This document shows, piece by piece, positions 48,069 to 60,573 of a DNA stretch of 64,000 nucleotides (the stretch's first letter is position 1; each line of letters opens with the position of its first letter). Source of the DNA: Pelecanus crispus (taxonomy: Eukaryota > Chordata > Aves > Pelecaniformes > Pelecanidae); NCBI RefSeq assembly GCF_030463565.1, contig NC_134652.1:18825397-18889396 (forward strand), given 5' to 3'. The notes beneath the pieces are model-generated. The model saw nothing but the letters and a program-made list of their open reading frames with translations. It did not search any database and was not told the DNA's origin. The position numbers were made by a program, and so were the translations under genes.

Positions 48069-51000
48069 AAATCTAGAAAGTATAAAAACAAATGCACAGA
48101 ACAGGCAAAAGTTAACAAAGACCCTTTCTTTGTATTGGAACAGGTTGCAATGTCCTAAGTCTGGAGCCCTTCTGGTCTCTCAGAAGGAGGACTTGACATT
48201 GGGACTTGTTCTAGGACATCACCATGTGACGTTAGAGTAGATGTCTGTGTAGTAGGTGAGCTGGTGTAGAAGTACCTGGGGAATCTCTTCCAGGCTTCAG
48301 TGATTTCCCTGTGCTTTTGACAATGAGTAAGTCTATTTTGCAAGTGTTACTCCCTGCCCGCCTCCCCCAACAACTGGTAAACAGTTTATTATGAATTCTT
48401 GATATTTCATGCATTTTTATTTTGTGTTCTAGTCAGTTTGTATAAGAAGAAATACCTCCCTATTTCAAACATTTTCTAAATTCTAATTCAAAAAACCTTT
48501 TGGTGCATGTTAAGTACTCACATTTGAAGCTCATTTCCCCCACAACTTCCAGTGTGAGGAAAACTTGGCTGCTCAACCATTCACAAAGTGAACTCAAAGT
48601 AATTATAAATATATTAAATTTCTTGGAGTTTGAGGCGACATTGATGCAAAATTGAGAGGAAATTCTGTGAGAAGGAATTTATCATTTTTCCTATAGGATT
48701 TTTCCCTCATTGGAGACAATCTAGCCTTATTCTTTAAACAATCCCTCTTTATTCCACCATTTGACTAAACTTTTTAGTTTGGCTTTCCTTAAAACTTTCT
48801 TTAAAATATAAGTAAAAATATTAGCTGGGAGGTTTCTGAGTTGCAGGGCTCCAGCTGCAGCACAGGAGCCTTCAGGAGGACACTGATCCGGAGCTAAGAA
48901 TTAAGTGTAGTTCCTCAAAGAATCATTTCACAAATGTGTGAATAGAACCGCTCCACAGCGTACCAAATCTTAGTCACTTGTGCTTCGGCTTTTGCAATAG
49001 CCACGTGAAAAAGAAAGGGTTATTTATTAAGAGCAGAACAGTTCCCTTTTAGTTCTGTAGCAATCATGTCTCTTTTTTTCCAGTCCATGGAAAGTGTTAT
49101 CTCAGGCAGCTTTGTGCAGGAAGTTCTGTTTATCACTTCCTCACAGTTGCAGTTTGTCTAGGACTTAAATATATGATATCAGATTGCATCAAAATGTGGG
49201 CCTTTGTGTGCTTAACTCATCAAAGGAGTGGACCCTCAGGACTTGATATCACTTCGCTGCATATGCAGTCATGTAGCAAAACAAAGTCTATCTAAACAGG
49301 ACAGGACTATTTCTGTTGGTAGTGTAGCAAAGCTAGCAGAATTGGTGCAGTTTCAGGTATCTACACTGTTTCACTTCTTGTTTTTAAATTTATCACTTTT
49401 TTAAAAAGTGATACGGTTTGCCTGTTTTTACTATGTAAACTACGACAAAAACCAAAATATTACTTGTACAATCAAAAAAACAAAAAACCAAACCCAGCTG
49501 GGATTCACTTGGTGTATGCCGCTGCAGTGCCTGCTTACGTTACAAAAACACCCTAAAATTTTGAATCCATGTGTTTTTGGCCGGCTGTTGTTCCAGCAAA
49601 TCTGAAATGGTAGATGACTATCTAAACTATGTGTCAAATAAGCGTAACGAGACTGTAACACATAACAACAGTTACTGTAGGAGTTGGCTACAGCTTATGA
49701 ACCTGCTCTCCCACCTTTGTGGTTCTGTTTCTATTTTCTGTACCCTCGATAAAGGAGTTCCCTCTTCAGTACAGCAGGCTGCATTGCCAGATGTTAGTCT
49801 TTCTGGGCAGCCACAGGAAGCCTATTCAAACTGTGGAGCAATACTTCTGCTCTAAGCAACAGCTCCTCTACGCTGACTCTGGTTTTTAATACCACCCTCT
49901 CCCACGCCCCTTGCAGTAGCTTACTTAACTGTATTGGCCCTTTTACTCAACACAAGTTGGTTTTGTGTTAGCTGATAAGTGTCTGGCCGTTGCAGAGCCT
50001 GATACCTGCTTGCCAGTCCGGGAAGCTGCAGCTTCAGGTCCATTTCTGCTCCTTCCCACATACTTCTGGTGCATGTTTTAACCACGTGATAGATGCAAAA
50101 CTGAGAATATGAAGTTAAGCTCGTATCCACCCTCAGATCCATGATGTAACACGCTCTCTGTTTGCTAAAATCTGCTAGTACTGTAAAAGGAAAAAAAAAA
50201 AAAAAAAAGAAGTTCAAGTTACTCAACAGTAAAAGACAAAGTAAAAGTCTATTCTCTCTTGAGGTCGCTTTTCTTACTTGTGAAAAAAATGTTATTAATA
50301 GAACATGGACAGAAACTGGTTGAGGGTTTTTTCTTCTTTCTCCTTTTTCTCATTCTTTTACCTGCTGTATGGGTTGATGAACATGATTAAGAGATTACTC
50401 CAAATCCCATCAAGCAGCTGCTGGGGGAGCCAGTCAGCGATGTGACCTGAGCACAGCCATCCCACCTGAAGGAAGGGGCCCCAGAGCCCAAACCTGTAGG
50501 GATGACTCGAGCTTCTGGCAGACTCTTCCCTGTCAATCCTTGAGAGCGAGCTGGGAAACAATCCAGTTTTCTAATTCCACTGTTTTCCACTCTGCCTTGC
50601 TATGCCAAGGAAACCCTGAGAGGCACTTTATTCTGTCTTCCTGCCTTCAATTGCTGCCTCCCATCACTTCTTCTGCAGGAGGGGTGGTGTGGGCCCTAGC
50701 AATCACTCAGTGGAGCTAAAGAAAATTTTGAAAGGTGTAGGACATGCTGCTCTGTGCTATAATTTTGAGCATTGTCAGTCCTTTGTGGGGAACGAACTCT
50801 CACTGCTGGCCAGAAAACAGGAAAGCACTTAAAACCAAGGATTTTTTTTAAAGAAGTTGAACTTTCCTCCCCTTCTCTTTCAGTTTGATTATATAGCAAA
50901 AGTGAAAGTCAGAATCCCACCTCAAAAACTGTCCTGCTGCTCCAAAATAGTTTTACTTTGAAAACAGCAATACTTTGCAGGAAGCAAACGCATGCCGTTG

Positions 51001-51220
51001 CCTCCTGAAGAATACTTCTATTTTCACTGTGGGGGAAAAAAACCCTGCTTTTGTTTGTCAATATGGATAATCAGTGCTGTGAATCAAATTTACAGGTACT
51101 AATCAGCCATGTAGCTTTTCGTATGCACACATTTGCACAGTGAAAACTGGAAGTTTTGTGTAGTTCTGCTTTGTGGAACCTCACATCACCCTAATACTGC
51201 ACTCTACAACTCAACTGCCT

Positions 51221-51250
51221 TTTTTTTTTGGGGGGGGGGGTGGGGTGGGG
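51221..51250 (+). repeat. T-run to G-run junction
   Basis: A run of nine or more T is directly followed by about ten G and then TGGGGTGGGGTG, giving several G runs that could form a G-quadruplex. It is low complexity. Confidence 0.8.
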
Positions 51251-51543
51251 TGACAACGATGTGTTGGCAGTTACTGTCTTGATAACGTTGATCTTGTCTT
51301 GATGTTTGTGATTATAGATGTTGCTGTTGTCTATACTGATTAATGTAATACTTTTTTCTAAAATGTTCAAGTAGGTGATGGTACCCTCGGTATCATGGAG
51401 GATGACTAGAGGCTCCACCTCTCCTGACAGTCTATGGCTTGTGGGCATGAAAGGTCTAATCAACTGAATTGCTGGATTCACTTTTCCAATTAAGGTGATG
51501 CTTTCAAATAGAATTCCTTCTGTTTTGCTTTGGTGGTGGTTTT

Positions 51544-51578
51544 GGGGGGGGGGGGGGTTGTTTGTTTGTTTGTTTTCT
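51544..51578 (+). repeat. G14 plus TTTG microsatellite
   Basis: Fourteen G are followed by TTG and four TTTG units. A simple-sequence tract whose length may be inaccurate in the assembly. Confidence 0.85.
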
Positions 51579-53090
51579 TCTTTTCTTTTTCCTTCTTTGG
51601 TCCTGATTCAGGGCCCTTGCGTCTCTGGTCAGAAAACCCTGTAAGATGGCGTCAACTTTAAAGTTCTGCTTAATCAACCAAGGTCAACCAGGATGAAGAA
51701 GCACCAGCTTAATGATTTCTTGGCTTGGGGCTGCTGTAGGACTCCCAGGGATGCTAATGTATGTTAATTTAAACTTCTTATCACTACACTAGCAAGACCG
51801 TTCACACATTTTCCAGAGACACCACAGGATTTAGGCTGTTGTCCTAATTGCTATTGTTCAGGCTGCTAGCTATTATATTTACCACAAGCTGTCTTCATCT
51901 TGTTGGGAGCCTGGTGCTAAACTGAAAACCAACACCTATCTTAGCAATTTGTTGCCTTCTGGAAGCTGAAGCAATTACAGTGTAGTATGCAGAAGAGCTT
52001 CTATACAATGTGTGTAAATTTTTGGCTGTGTTTCCAAGAGGTTATAAATCTGGTTTTAGGGAACCTTGTACCTGATTAGAAATGGAGGGCTCTGTGACAT
52101 AAAGCACAGCACACAGTCTTTCTGTAAATTTTCTATTTTTTCATTTCATTTTTTGTTTAAAGGTTAAACATAGTTGATTAACCAAGATGTATGTGATCGT
52201 GGTTTTCATGCCTGATCATGTCTGAACTTATCCTACAAGATAGTCTAATAGTGGATCCACAACCTCAGCTTGTGTCTGTTTTGCATCAATGACTGCGTCA
52301 GAGATGGGTTTCTCTATCCCATAGAAGTTTTAGCTGCTCAGAATACCACAATATTCACACAGTCATGGTGGTACTAGTCTGGAAAAATACTCCAGGCAAG
52401 TAAGAGCAAAGGAGAGAGGCCCTTCTTCTTCTCAGTCCAAAAGAAATGGCTACCTTAATCTGTGATCAAATTTTCCTCACTTAATTTTGGTGTTAGATTA
52501 GCTTTGCCATGGCAGCTATCTGTTGCTGAAAAGCACAGTCCCACTTCTCTCTTTGTGCCATAGCTTTCTGCCCCTTTCGTTGCACCAGGACGAGTGGTTG
52601 TCTGACCTGGTAGTTAAGAGAGAGCCAAACCAGAAGAAAACTAATTCTATCAAGAAAACCATTTATTTTCTCCAATTCTCATTTTTTGATCCACTTTGAG
52701 GAGAGGTCAGAAAACTTGTATCCTGCGCAGCAGATCCAACCTTTTGGGCAACAATGCTCCATAAGACTATGCTCAGCAGTAAGTTAAGATTGAACCTCAA
52801 ATGTCTGACTTTCTAAATTCTTTTTCATATTTTTAGGTACAGTTATTAACCTGCTTTAAAAAGGAAATTCAGATCACAAGTCATAGACTTTTATTTAGAG
52901 ATTGATTTGCTTTGAAAAAGAAATTCCTAAGATTTGTCCTCAACTTAAACCAAGTTTGAGGTTGCAAAAAGAAGTTTGGTTGTGCTTGTATCTGTTTCAT
53001 TTTTCACACTCTTCTCCACTTCCTTCTTTTGCTGGAATACTTCCAGCCCCATCAGAACCTGGAAGTACCAGAAAAAAAACAGAGGCACCC

Positions 53091-53114
53091 TTTTTTTTTT
53101 TTTTTTTTTTTTTT
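53091..53114 (+). repeat. T24 homopolymer
   Basis: Twenty-four consecutive T lie about 26 bases upstream of the MIR-like relic. It could be the complement of an old poly(A) tail of another retroposed fragment on the minus strand, but no body was recognised. Confidence 0.85.
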
Positions 53115-53140
53115 GCACAGCATGAGTCTTCTTGTGCTGA

Positions 53141-53343
53141 AGGTCCCGGGCTGGGATTTGGGAAATCTGGATTGAGTTTTCTGCTTTGCCACTCATTTGC
53201 AGTTTAAGGTTGGACAAGTTATTTAGTAAAATCAATCTATGCTTCAGACTCCCATCTGTGAAACAGCTGATATCTCCTTACCTCAAAGGAGCACAGTAAG
53301 TTCATTCGTGGTTCTGCAATGCGCCGATGCTGTGGTGATCAGA
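53141..53343 (+). repeat. MIR-like core-SINE, near full body (plus strand)
   Basis: The order of blocks matches MIR/amniote MIR-type SINEs: GGGCTGGGATT..GGAAATCTGGATT, TTCTGCTTTGCCACTCATTTG, a segment GGTTGGACAAGTTATTTAGT, then TGCTTCAGACTCCCATCTGT, GATATCTCCTTACCTCAAAG and a final CAATGCGCCGATGCTGTGGT. These correspond to the family blocks for the Pol III-derived body, the CCTTGGGCAAGTTACTTAA core and the CTCAGTTTCCCATCTGTAAA 3' region. It is the most complete SINE relic in the window. It is degraded and not active. Confidence 0.8.
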
Positions 53344-56300
53344 GACATTTGCGAGCACAGAGGCTCTTTTAGAACAACAACAAAATGCTGTCATGTTTAA
53401 ATAAACATAGGATTTGTGTTAGTTTCCCGAATCATTATTTTTATCTTGTTTTAACCTGCTGGAGAACAAGCTGTTGTGTTTGTTTCTGGAGACATGTATT
53501 ATCTCAGTCCTAAGCAGCTCTGTGTGTGTCTGTTGTGGCAGTGTCACTCCCAGCCAGCTAACCTGGAATGGGATGTGCTAGACAGCCCATCTTCAGTGGG
53601 GTCTTATAGGGAGTTACTGAAGATGTACTATTTTCAGTAAGGCACTAAAAAAATGTGTTTTTTCTTTTAAGACCTAAAGGTTAGCAAATCTTGAGCAGTA
53701 AGCATAGTCATGCTTTTATCTAGCAGTGTGACTTACTGGTCATGACTTACTTTTCATGACTTAGCACTCTGAATATGCTGCAAGATTTCACAAGTCAAAT
53801 TTTTGAAGAGGCTAAATAAGAACAAAAATTAAAATATTTAATCCTGGATTTGGTATATGTGCCATTAGTTAGAAATGCAAACCATACAAACAAAACCATT
53901 TGCAGCAAACTACTCGGCAAAATACATTGTAAAAGAAAGTCTTACAAGTAGATTCCCAGGAAAAATTTCATCACAGCTGCCTCAGCAGCTGTCAGATGCC
54001 AGTTCAAGAAAGACAAGTATTAAAGTTTATAATGGTTTGTAATGGTTTACATATTGGCTTCTCCATTGTGCTTAAGAGGAACCCAGACTTTTAAAATTAT
54101 TCTCAAGCAAATGACTAAGCTCTTTGTTAAGTAGCTGCTGCACTCACTGAAAGATAGTAATTTGTCTTTGCCATTACACAATGAGTAAGCTCTCCTTTGA
54201 ATCATAGCTATATACCTACTTAAATATGTTACCATGATACAGATACTATGCTATTCTATTTTTATTTTTTTGTATTCTCTGCTTTTATATTAAGTGGTCT
54301 TTGAAAAGACTATCCACAATCAGAAAGAACATCTGTATGCACATGTGAGTTTAGATAGAAAGACTGAAGTTGAACTCAAAGGCATTTTCATTGCAGTATG
54401 CTCTATGGATGAATGAAAGATTACTTTGAACTTGAAGCCAACTCGATGTCCAAAATTAAGTATTTTTTGTTATAGATGCAAAACCTGGAAACTGGAATTG
54501 TTGCTAGCTGCTTCAGAAGTAGAAAGAAATCCAGAAGCTAAGTAAGTTGGAGTAAGAAGATATAGCTTTCAGTGTTTAGCACATTTATTGCTCTTAGATG
54601 AATGTTTGCCAAAGGCAGGTATGGTTATTGGTTACTGTGGTGTTATGACATTGTATATAATTGTCACAAGACTTTTGAAAACATATGCAAGCTGGCTTTG
54701 GGTATGATTGGATATGCTATGTAGGTACAGTTTTCTGAACAGTTGCATTGGATTAACAAAGTAGTGGATGAAGTTCTAAGATTGGATTCAATATTGAATA
54801 TAAACCAACTTTAAGGAGTTAGAAGTTAGTTGCACAGTTTTAAAGAGCTTGACAGTAGTCTTTATCTGAGTAAGTTCATGTCTTTAAGTCCTTCCTCGGT
54901 CAATCGTGTATTTGACTTAGATAAGCCATTTCTGTTTTAAAGGACTGACAGACAGAAGGAGACCTATGGCTGTATAGTTGTGTAGAATCTGATTCATGAA
55001 AATGCGGGGGTTTACGCTAAACAAGAGTTTCTGTGGGTAACATACAAATGTTCTTCACGCCAATCATTGTTTCAAATTCTTCTTGTACAGCTGTTTTGAG
55101 AGATTGGGACCGCAGGCTGGTTTGGCTTTTGAGGGTTCTTCTCATGTTGGAGTAGATCTCTACTTTCAGCTTGTGAGTAGGATGCTCCAGAGCCTATAAA
55201 AGCCAGGACTCTGATAAACACCCCCTTCTTTACAGCCTGTCTAGACCTCTAGAAATTGGGAGTGTCTAGCGACCTCTTAGCACTTTAACAACTGGTGGCT
55301 GAGTGTATGGGAGTAGGCCTTGGTTAACAGCATAAATGCTATAGGGGGAGGCAACTTACGATCCTCAACTCTGAATTCTTGGCACTGGTCAATGAGTGAT
55401 TGACTCTTAAATTAACCAGCAAGTGCAAGAGGAATATCTCACCAGGTGTGCTGTACCATGCCATTAGCAGAAGGTAAATACAAGTGCACCAGCCAGAATG
55501 ATTTAATTGTCTTTTGCTATGCTTCATTATATTCAGTGTAGGACTTTCTTTTTTCCCCTCCAGCTATGAGATACCAGATGTGTCCCCTTGCACAACTGTG
55601 CTCAAGTATGACATCAAAATAATCTAATTAAAATATGTTCACGGGTTACCTGTAAGGGGCTTTAGCAGAGTGGAATAGTTCTGGTCTTGTCTAAAAGATG
55701 TCAGCTCTATGTACATACCCTAGCTTGCTTGCTAAACTCTACTGCCTTCTAACCTGTAAGGAGTTGAACATCTTCATATTTAATGACAGGTGCTTTAATA
55801 CATTTGAAAACCTGTATAAACTTTCATTTTTGGAGTTTCTGATTTGTGATTCCATACATTGTGGTATATAGGGGAGGAAGAATGATGAAAACTCCATGTG
55901 CAGAAAGAATGATTTGATGAATCCTGAAAAATATGGGATCTGTTGGCATGGCTTCATTGTTGCATGAATTGTTGCTAGGACATCACTGATTCAGGCATCA
56001 TAAAACTTAGGTAGAATAACTTCTAATTTTGTTGAAGAATTGTTATACAAAAAAGGCAGTTAAAATAGGTGAAGAATGGTATTTGATACCAGTTATATTA
56101 CTAATGCAATCCGAATGTTTTATCTTGAAACTATTTCCATATTTGCAAAATGCCCTGGATGAATTTTAACAATCATTCACCAGTTTTCAGAAATGTCACT
56201 ACATTGTTTTGGCAGAGGAGATCACAGCTACAGTCTAATATAGTTGGGGTTCTCACAAAGGAGCATAGAGGGAGTGGAGAGGAGCTACTTTCTTAACCAG

Positions 56301-57069
56301 GCATCTCTGAATTTGACAAAGTGCTTCTGTGTTGCCCTCCTAAGAAATATAAGAATTAACATTAACAAGAATTAACTGGAACAGACCAGTGGCCTACGAA
56401 TGTGAGTTCCACTGTCTTAAAATCTGTAAGTTAAAATAAGAGAGAAGCAGATGAGATTATTTTCTGAAAGAAGAGACAGATGATGAATATGTTTCTTTGC
56501 ATTTGGTGCCCTAATAACATTGAAGAATTTGCACGTTAACTTTTGGGAACATCACATGTGAGAAGGCACACATCCAAGGCACCGAGAAGTCATTTAGCAG
56601 CTTCCTGGCAGTCACACAAAATCAGAAGGCATTATGCCATTGTTCCTCATGATAGAAATTGGAAGTGTCCAAAAAGTCATTTTTTCAGTATGAAAAACAA
56701 GAACTTGTCCTCATGTACAAAATGAGGACTTCTACGAAGGGACCCAGCAGGGAGAGCACTTTCTCTGTTGCACAGTCCTTCAGCCTGGGAAAACCACACA
56801 ATTCCCAAATCCAGCTCCAAGGCACGCCCTGCCCAGGCTGCAGCCATGTGTCATGGGTGGCCACCTTGGAGGTTTGGCTCCCCCAGTGAGTGAGGAAGGG
56901 GCTGCACTTCTGCTGCCACTTCCCTTTCTTGCCCCTGCCTCACAGGTGTTTCTCACTGCTGGATGGGGGGATTTTAAGTATTGTTGGGCAAATCTTTTAT
57001 TTTTTCGCATGGCTGGTCTCTGCAATGTTTTTGAGGGAGAGCCCAGTTACTTTGTGCTGGGACCCTGGG
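53344..57069. other. Gene desert between the MIR-like relic and the young CR1
   Basis: No gene is recognised. A three-copy TGACTTA pattern with exact 14-base spacing (53729-53763) is listed separately. A TATAAAAG near 55.2 kb has no gene downstream that I can recognise. The last 350 bases before the CR1 are more GC-rich and hold short open frames without domains. Confidence 0.5.
53729..53763 (+). repeat. TGACTTA triplet with 14-bp period
   Basis: TGACTTA occurs at 53729-53735, 53743-53749 and 53757-53763, exactly 14 bases apart, and the last two share the longer TCATGACTTA. This is a short tandem array of about 2.5 units. TGACTTA is one base from an AP-1 consensus. Confidence 0.75.
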
Positions 57070-58295
57070 AAAGTTCCTGACCTGGTGGATGAGGGAAAGG
57101 CTGTGGATGTCATTTACCTGGACTTTAGCAAAGCCTTTGACACAGTCTCCCATAGCATTCTCCTTGGGAAGCTGGCAGCTCATGGCTTGGATGGGCATAC
57201 TGTTCGCTGGGTAAAAAACTGGTTGGGTGGCCGAGCCCAGAGAGTAGTGGTGAATGGAGTTAAGTCCAGTTGGCGGCCAGTTACGAGCGGTGTTCCCCAG
57301 AGCTCTGTTTTGGGGCCAGTCTTGTTTAATATCTTTATCAGTGATCTAGATGAGGGGATTGAGTGCACCCTCAGTAAGTTTGTAGATGACACCAAACTGG
57401 GTGGGAGTGTCAATCTGCTCGAGGGTAGGATGGCCCTGCAGAGGGACCTGGACAGGCTGCACCGATGGGCCGAGGCCAAGTGTACGAGGTGCAACAAGGC
57501 CAAGTGCTGGGTCCTGCACTTGGATCACAACAACCCCATGCAACGCTACAGGCTTGGGGAAGAGTGGCTGGAAAGCTGCCTGGCCGAAAAGGACCTGGGG
57601 GTGCTGGTTGACAGCCGGCTGAACATGAGCCAGCAGTGTGCCCAGGTGGCCAAGAAGGCCAACAGCATCCTGGCTTGTATGAGGAATAGGGTGTCCAGCA
57701 GGAGCAGGGAGGTGATTGTCCCCCTGTACTCGGCACTGGTGAGGCCACACCTGGAATACTGTGTCCAGTTTTGGGCCCCTCAATACAAGAAAGACATTGA
57801 GGTGCTGGAGCGTGTTCAGAGAAGGGCAACGAAGCTGGTGAAGGGTCCAGAGCACAGGCCTTACGAGGAGCGGCTGAGGGAACTGGGGTTGTTTAGCCTG
57901 GAGAAGAGGAGGCTGAGGGGAGACCTTATCGCTCTCTACAACTACCTGAAAGGAGGTAGTAGTGAGGTGGGTGTTGGTCTCTTCTCCCAAGTAGTTAGTG
58001 ATAGGCTGAGAGGAAATGGGCTCAAGCTGCACCAGGGGAGGTTTAGATTGGGTGTTAGGAAAAATTTCTTCATGGAAAGGGTAGTCAAGCATTGGAACAG
58101 GCTGCCCAGAGAGGTGGTGGAGTCACCATCCCTGGAAGTGTTCAAAAAATGGGTAGACGTGGCACTTTGGGACATGGTTTAGCCTAGTCTACCCTTAATT
58201 GGTTTAGTGGTGGACTTGGTAATGTTAGGTTAACAGTTAGGCTGGATGATCTTATAGGTCTTTTCCAACTTAAAACGATTCTATGATTCTATGAT
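57070..58295 (+). mobile_element. 5'-truncated CR1 LINE with open reverse-transcriptase frame
   Basis: CR1 is the main avian non-LTR retrotransposon and its ORF2 encodes endonuclease and reverse transcriptase. This copy starts inside the polymerase at [11 protein letters not shown] and continues open for about 371 codons to a stop at 58180-58182. Visible motifs are LDFSKAFD (motif A, catalytic Asp at 57121-57123), [10 protein letters not shown] (family form has Gly where this has the first Ser), FVDD (motif C, 57379-57390) and the C-terminal [18 protein letters not shown] block. The 3'UTR ends in two ATTCTATG units (58278-58293), the hallmark CR1 terminus. Endonuclease and the 5' half are missing, so it cannot move on its own. 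The intact frame suggests a fairly recent insertion. No target-site duplication was seen, which is usual for CR1. Confidence 0.95.
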
Positions 58296-59380
58296 ATTTA
58301 GGGCCTTGGGCTGTGAGAATGCATGCTCAGGGAATCCTTCCCACTTCACCCTTTGGGAAATGGTGCCTGTTGGTGCATTTCTGACTTTCTGACCCTTTGA
58401 AAATTTGTACTTGTGGGGGACAGTGGTCACACCGCTGTCTCAGGGTGGATCGCAGAGCCCATGGGCATCTGCCTGGCTGCATCCATATCCCTATGGGTGA
58501 ACACCAGGACAGGGCACGGGCCTGTAATGTCCGTTTTGTTTTATTGGCAGTTGTCACCTGTAGCAACCAGCTTTCCTCATTGCAGTGCCTGGTCATGTCT
58601 CAGGGCATGGCAGAAGCCACCGCTTGGTTCCCAGCAGTCAGGAAGAATGAGGCCATGCTGTTATACAGCGGGAGATTGACTAGACGCATGGATGGGAGCT
58701 GTGCTGTGCCATTTGCCCCCAGAGCCATGGAAAAGGTCCCGACCCTGATTAGTTTCCTAGTGTAAGTGCAGCCTCTGATGCCTTACAGAAAAAAAATCAA
58801 TGGTACTCTGACAGTGAGGGAAGCCAAAGATGCAAAAATAGGGTTCCATAGTTCACTAGCTGAAACCAGCAAATATTAAACCAGCACCGTGTCTGTTTCC
58901 CCCCGCCCCCAAAGTATACCTACCTAAATGGAAAGTTCGTGCTGGGAATGCCCAGGTATAGTATGTTCATCCTGCAAACGGTGCTGCAATGACCCCTGTA
59001 GCTAAGGAAGGAGAATTGAAAGGCTCAGTAAAAAGTGCTCCTAAGACTACCTCAAAGATGTTGACTGCCTATGGCATGGGACTTTAAAAGACTCCAACAA
59101 TAAGCAGCTCTGTGTTGTACTCAACTGTTTAAAGTGATCTTAAAATGCTTGCTATCTTGCAACCAGTAGGAATGATGAAGTAACAGGCATGGAGCCTGGG
59201 TCCCTTATTTTTCTGGAAGTTTTGGAAGTGTTCGGGCTCTGACAAAGCAAATCCCATTGTGAATCATGAGCATTCTTTAACTCTGCTTGAAAGGGCTCAT
59301 TCTAAAACTGAGAGGTAATCCTGCCTCTAGCTCTCTGCTAAGGTTTGCTGTGCTTCAGTCCAGTCGCAAAAAAAAAAAAA

Positions 59381-59439
59381 AGTGTTTATCAAACTTATTA
59401 AAAAAGCCCCAAAATGTTCAAATGGCTTTTTTAAACACT
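59381..59439 (+). repeat. Inverted repeat with 11-bp perfect stem
   Basis: TTAAAAAAGCC (59398-59408) and GGCTTTTTTAA (59424-59434) are perfect complements separated by 15 bases. Outside them, AGTGTTT (59381-59387) pairs with AAACACT (59433-59439), extending the hairpin with an asymmetric bulge. The element is AT-rich and not part of any recognised repeat. Confidence 0.75.
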
Positions 59440-60573
59440 AAACGGGCTGGATTTGAACTAGCTACTTAGTGGACAAGGGATTTTTTTTTTTTTCTGTCTC
59501 ATTTTTAATCCCATTGATGCTGAAGCATTTTAAACAGTATTGGTTAATGTCTCCTTTCTTATTAGAATCTTAAATAGTAATTTCCCTTCCTCTTCCCCCT
59601 CTTCACCTCATGCTTTGTATTTATTGAGAACAGCAGGTAACAAGGCAAGCCTGGCATCTGACCAAAAAGGTTTTTTAGCTAGGGATTCATTAGTGCGTAT
59701 AAAAATAGCTAACCTTGTTTAAAGGCACTTCTTACACAATAAGAAAGGGGTTCAATTACCATATCTCATTTAAAGTGAAGATTAAACATCTTTACCAGGA
59801 CAGTACACTAATCCCATGAATCCTATTTATGTCAAAATGTAGTGCTATTGGCAATAAACAGCAATTTGAGAAGTCATAACCCAAGAAAATAATTGTCAAG
59901 TGACTTTAGAGCTCTCTATAAAATTCCTCTTCATGACTTCGGCAGTAGTGTTCAACAGCAGAGTTAAATATTTGTATTAGGTGCTCCTGCCTTTTAACAG
60001 ACTAATTAAAAAGATGGAATTCTTTGATTCTATCTCAAATCATTTTAGTTCTAATCTCTCTCAGGCAAAGTCAGATCTATAAATTGAGCTAAATGTATTT
60101 TTTTCTGAATAGAGACTTTACAGTGTAGCAATAAATTCAAGCACTGGGAAAGTAAATGCAACTGAAGTACCCTTAATGATGCTATTGTGCAGTTGTTATG
60201 GTTATAATCCCATTACACAGACCTTTACCTTGAAGGCTATAAATTCTTTGAGAAATTATTCTAATGGGGAGGGTCATTACTTAAAGCATTGTATTTAAAT
60301 ATGATGAAAAAGGGGATGATTTAAGTTTGAAAAACCATGTCACACGAACCGAAATAGTAATAATGGAGGGAGATTAAATTTTTGCCTATCATGCAGACCT
60401 TCTAAATTTGTGTTTTGTAAGAAACCACGCAACGGAACTGTCCCCAGGGGTACTTCTTGTTATTTGCTTCACAGGCATGGCTGGAACTTGTCATTAAGGA
60501 TCAGGACCCCATTCTGCTCTACATCTGCAAACTTAAAAACCAGTACCTGAATCAAGAATTGTCAGTCTAAAAA

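Larger units (their letters stand above)
42541..53090. other. Gene desert, middle part
   Basis: No gene is recognised. Notable low-complexity tracts are T16 (44955-44970), an alternating TG/TA/CA tract (about 45462-45518), a C/A-rich tract (about 48006-48068), A18 (50191-50208), a T-to-G homopolymer junction (about 51221-51250) and G14 followed by TTTG repeats (51544-51578). A stretch at 46.43-47.19 kb looks like conserved non-coding DNA and is listed separately. Confidence 0.5.

Noticed and set aside
55190..55205. TATAAAAG promoter-like motif (also near 41.62 and 27.59 kb)
   Set aside because: An isolated short motif in AT-rich DNA with no downstream coding or RNA gene.
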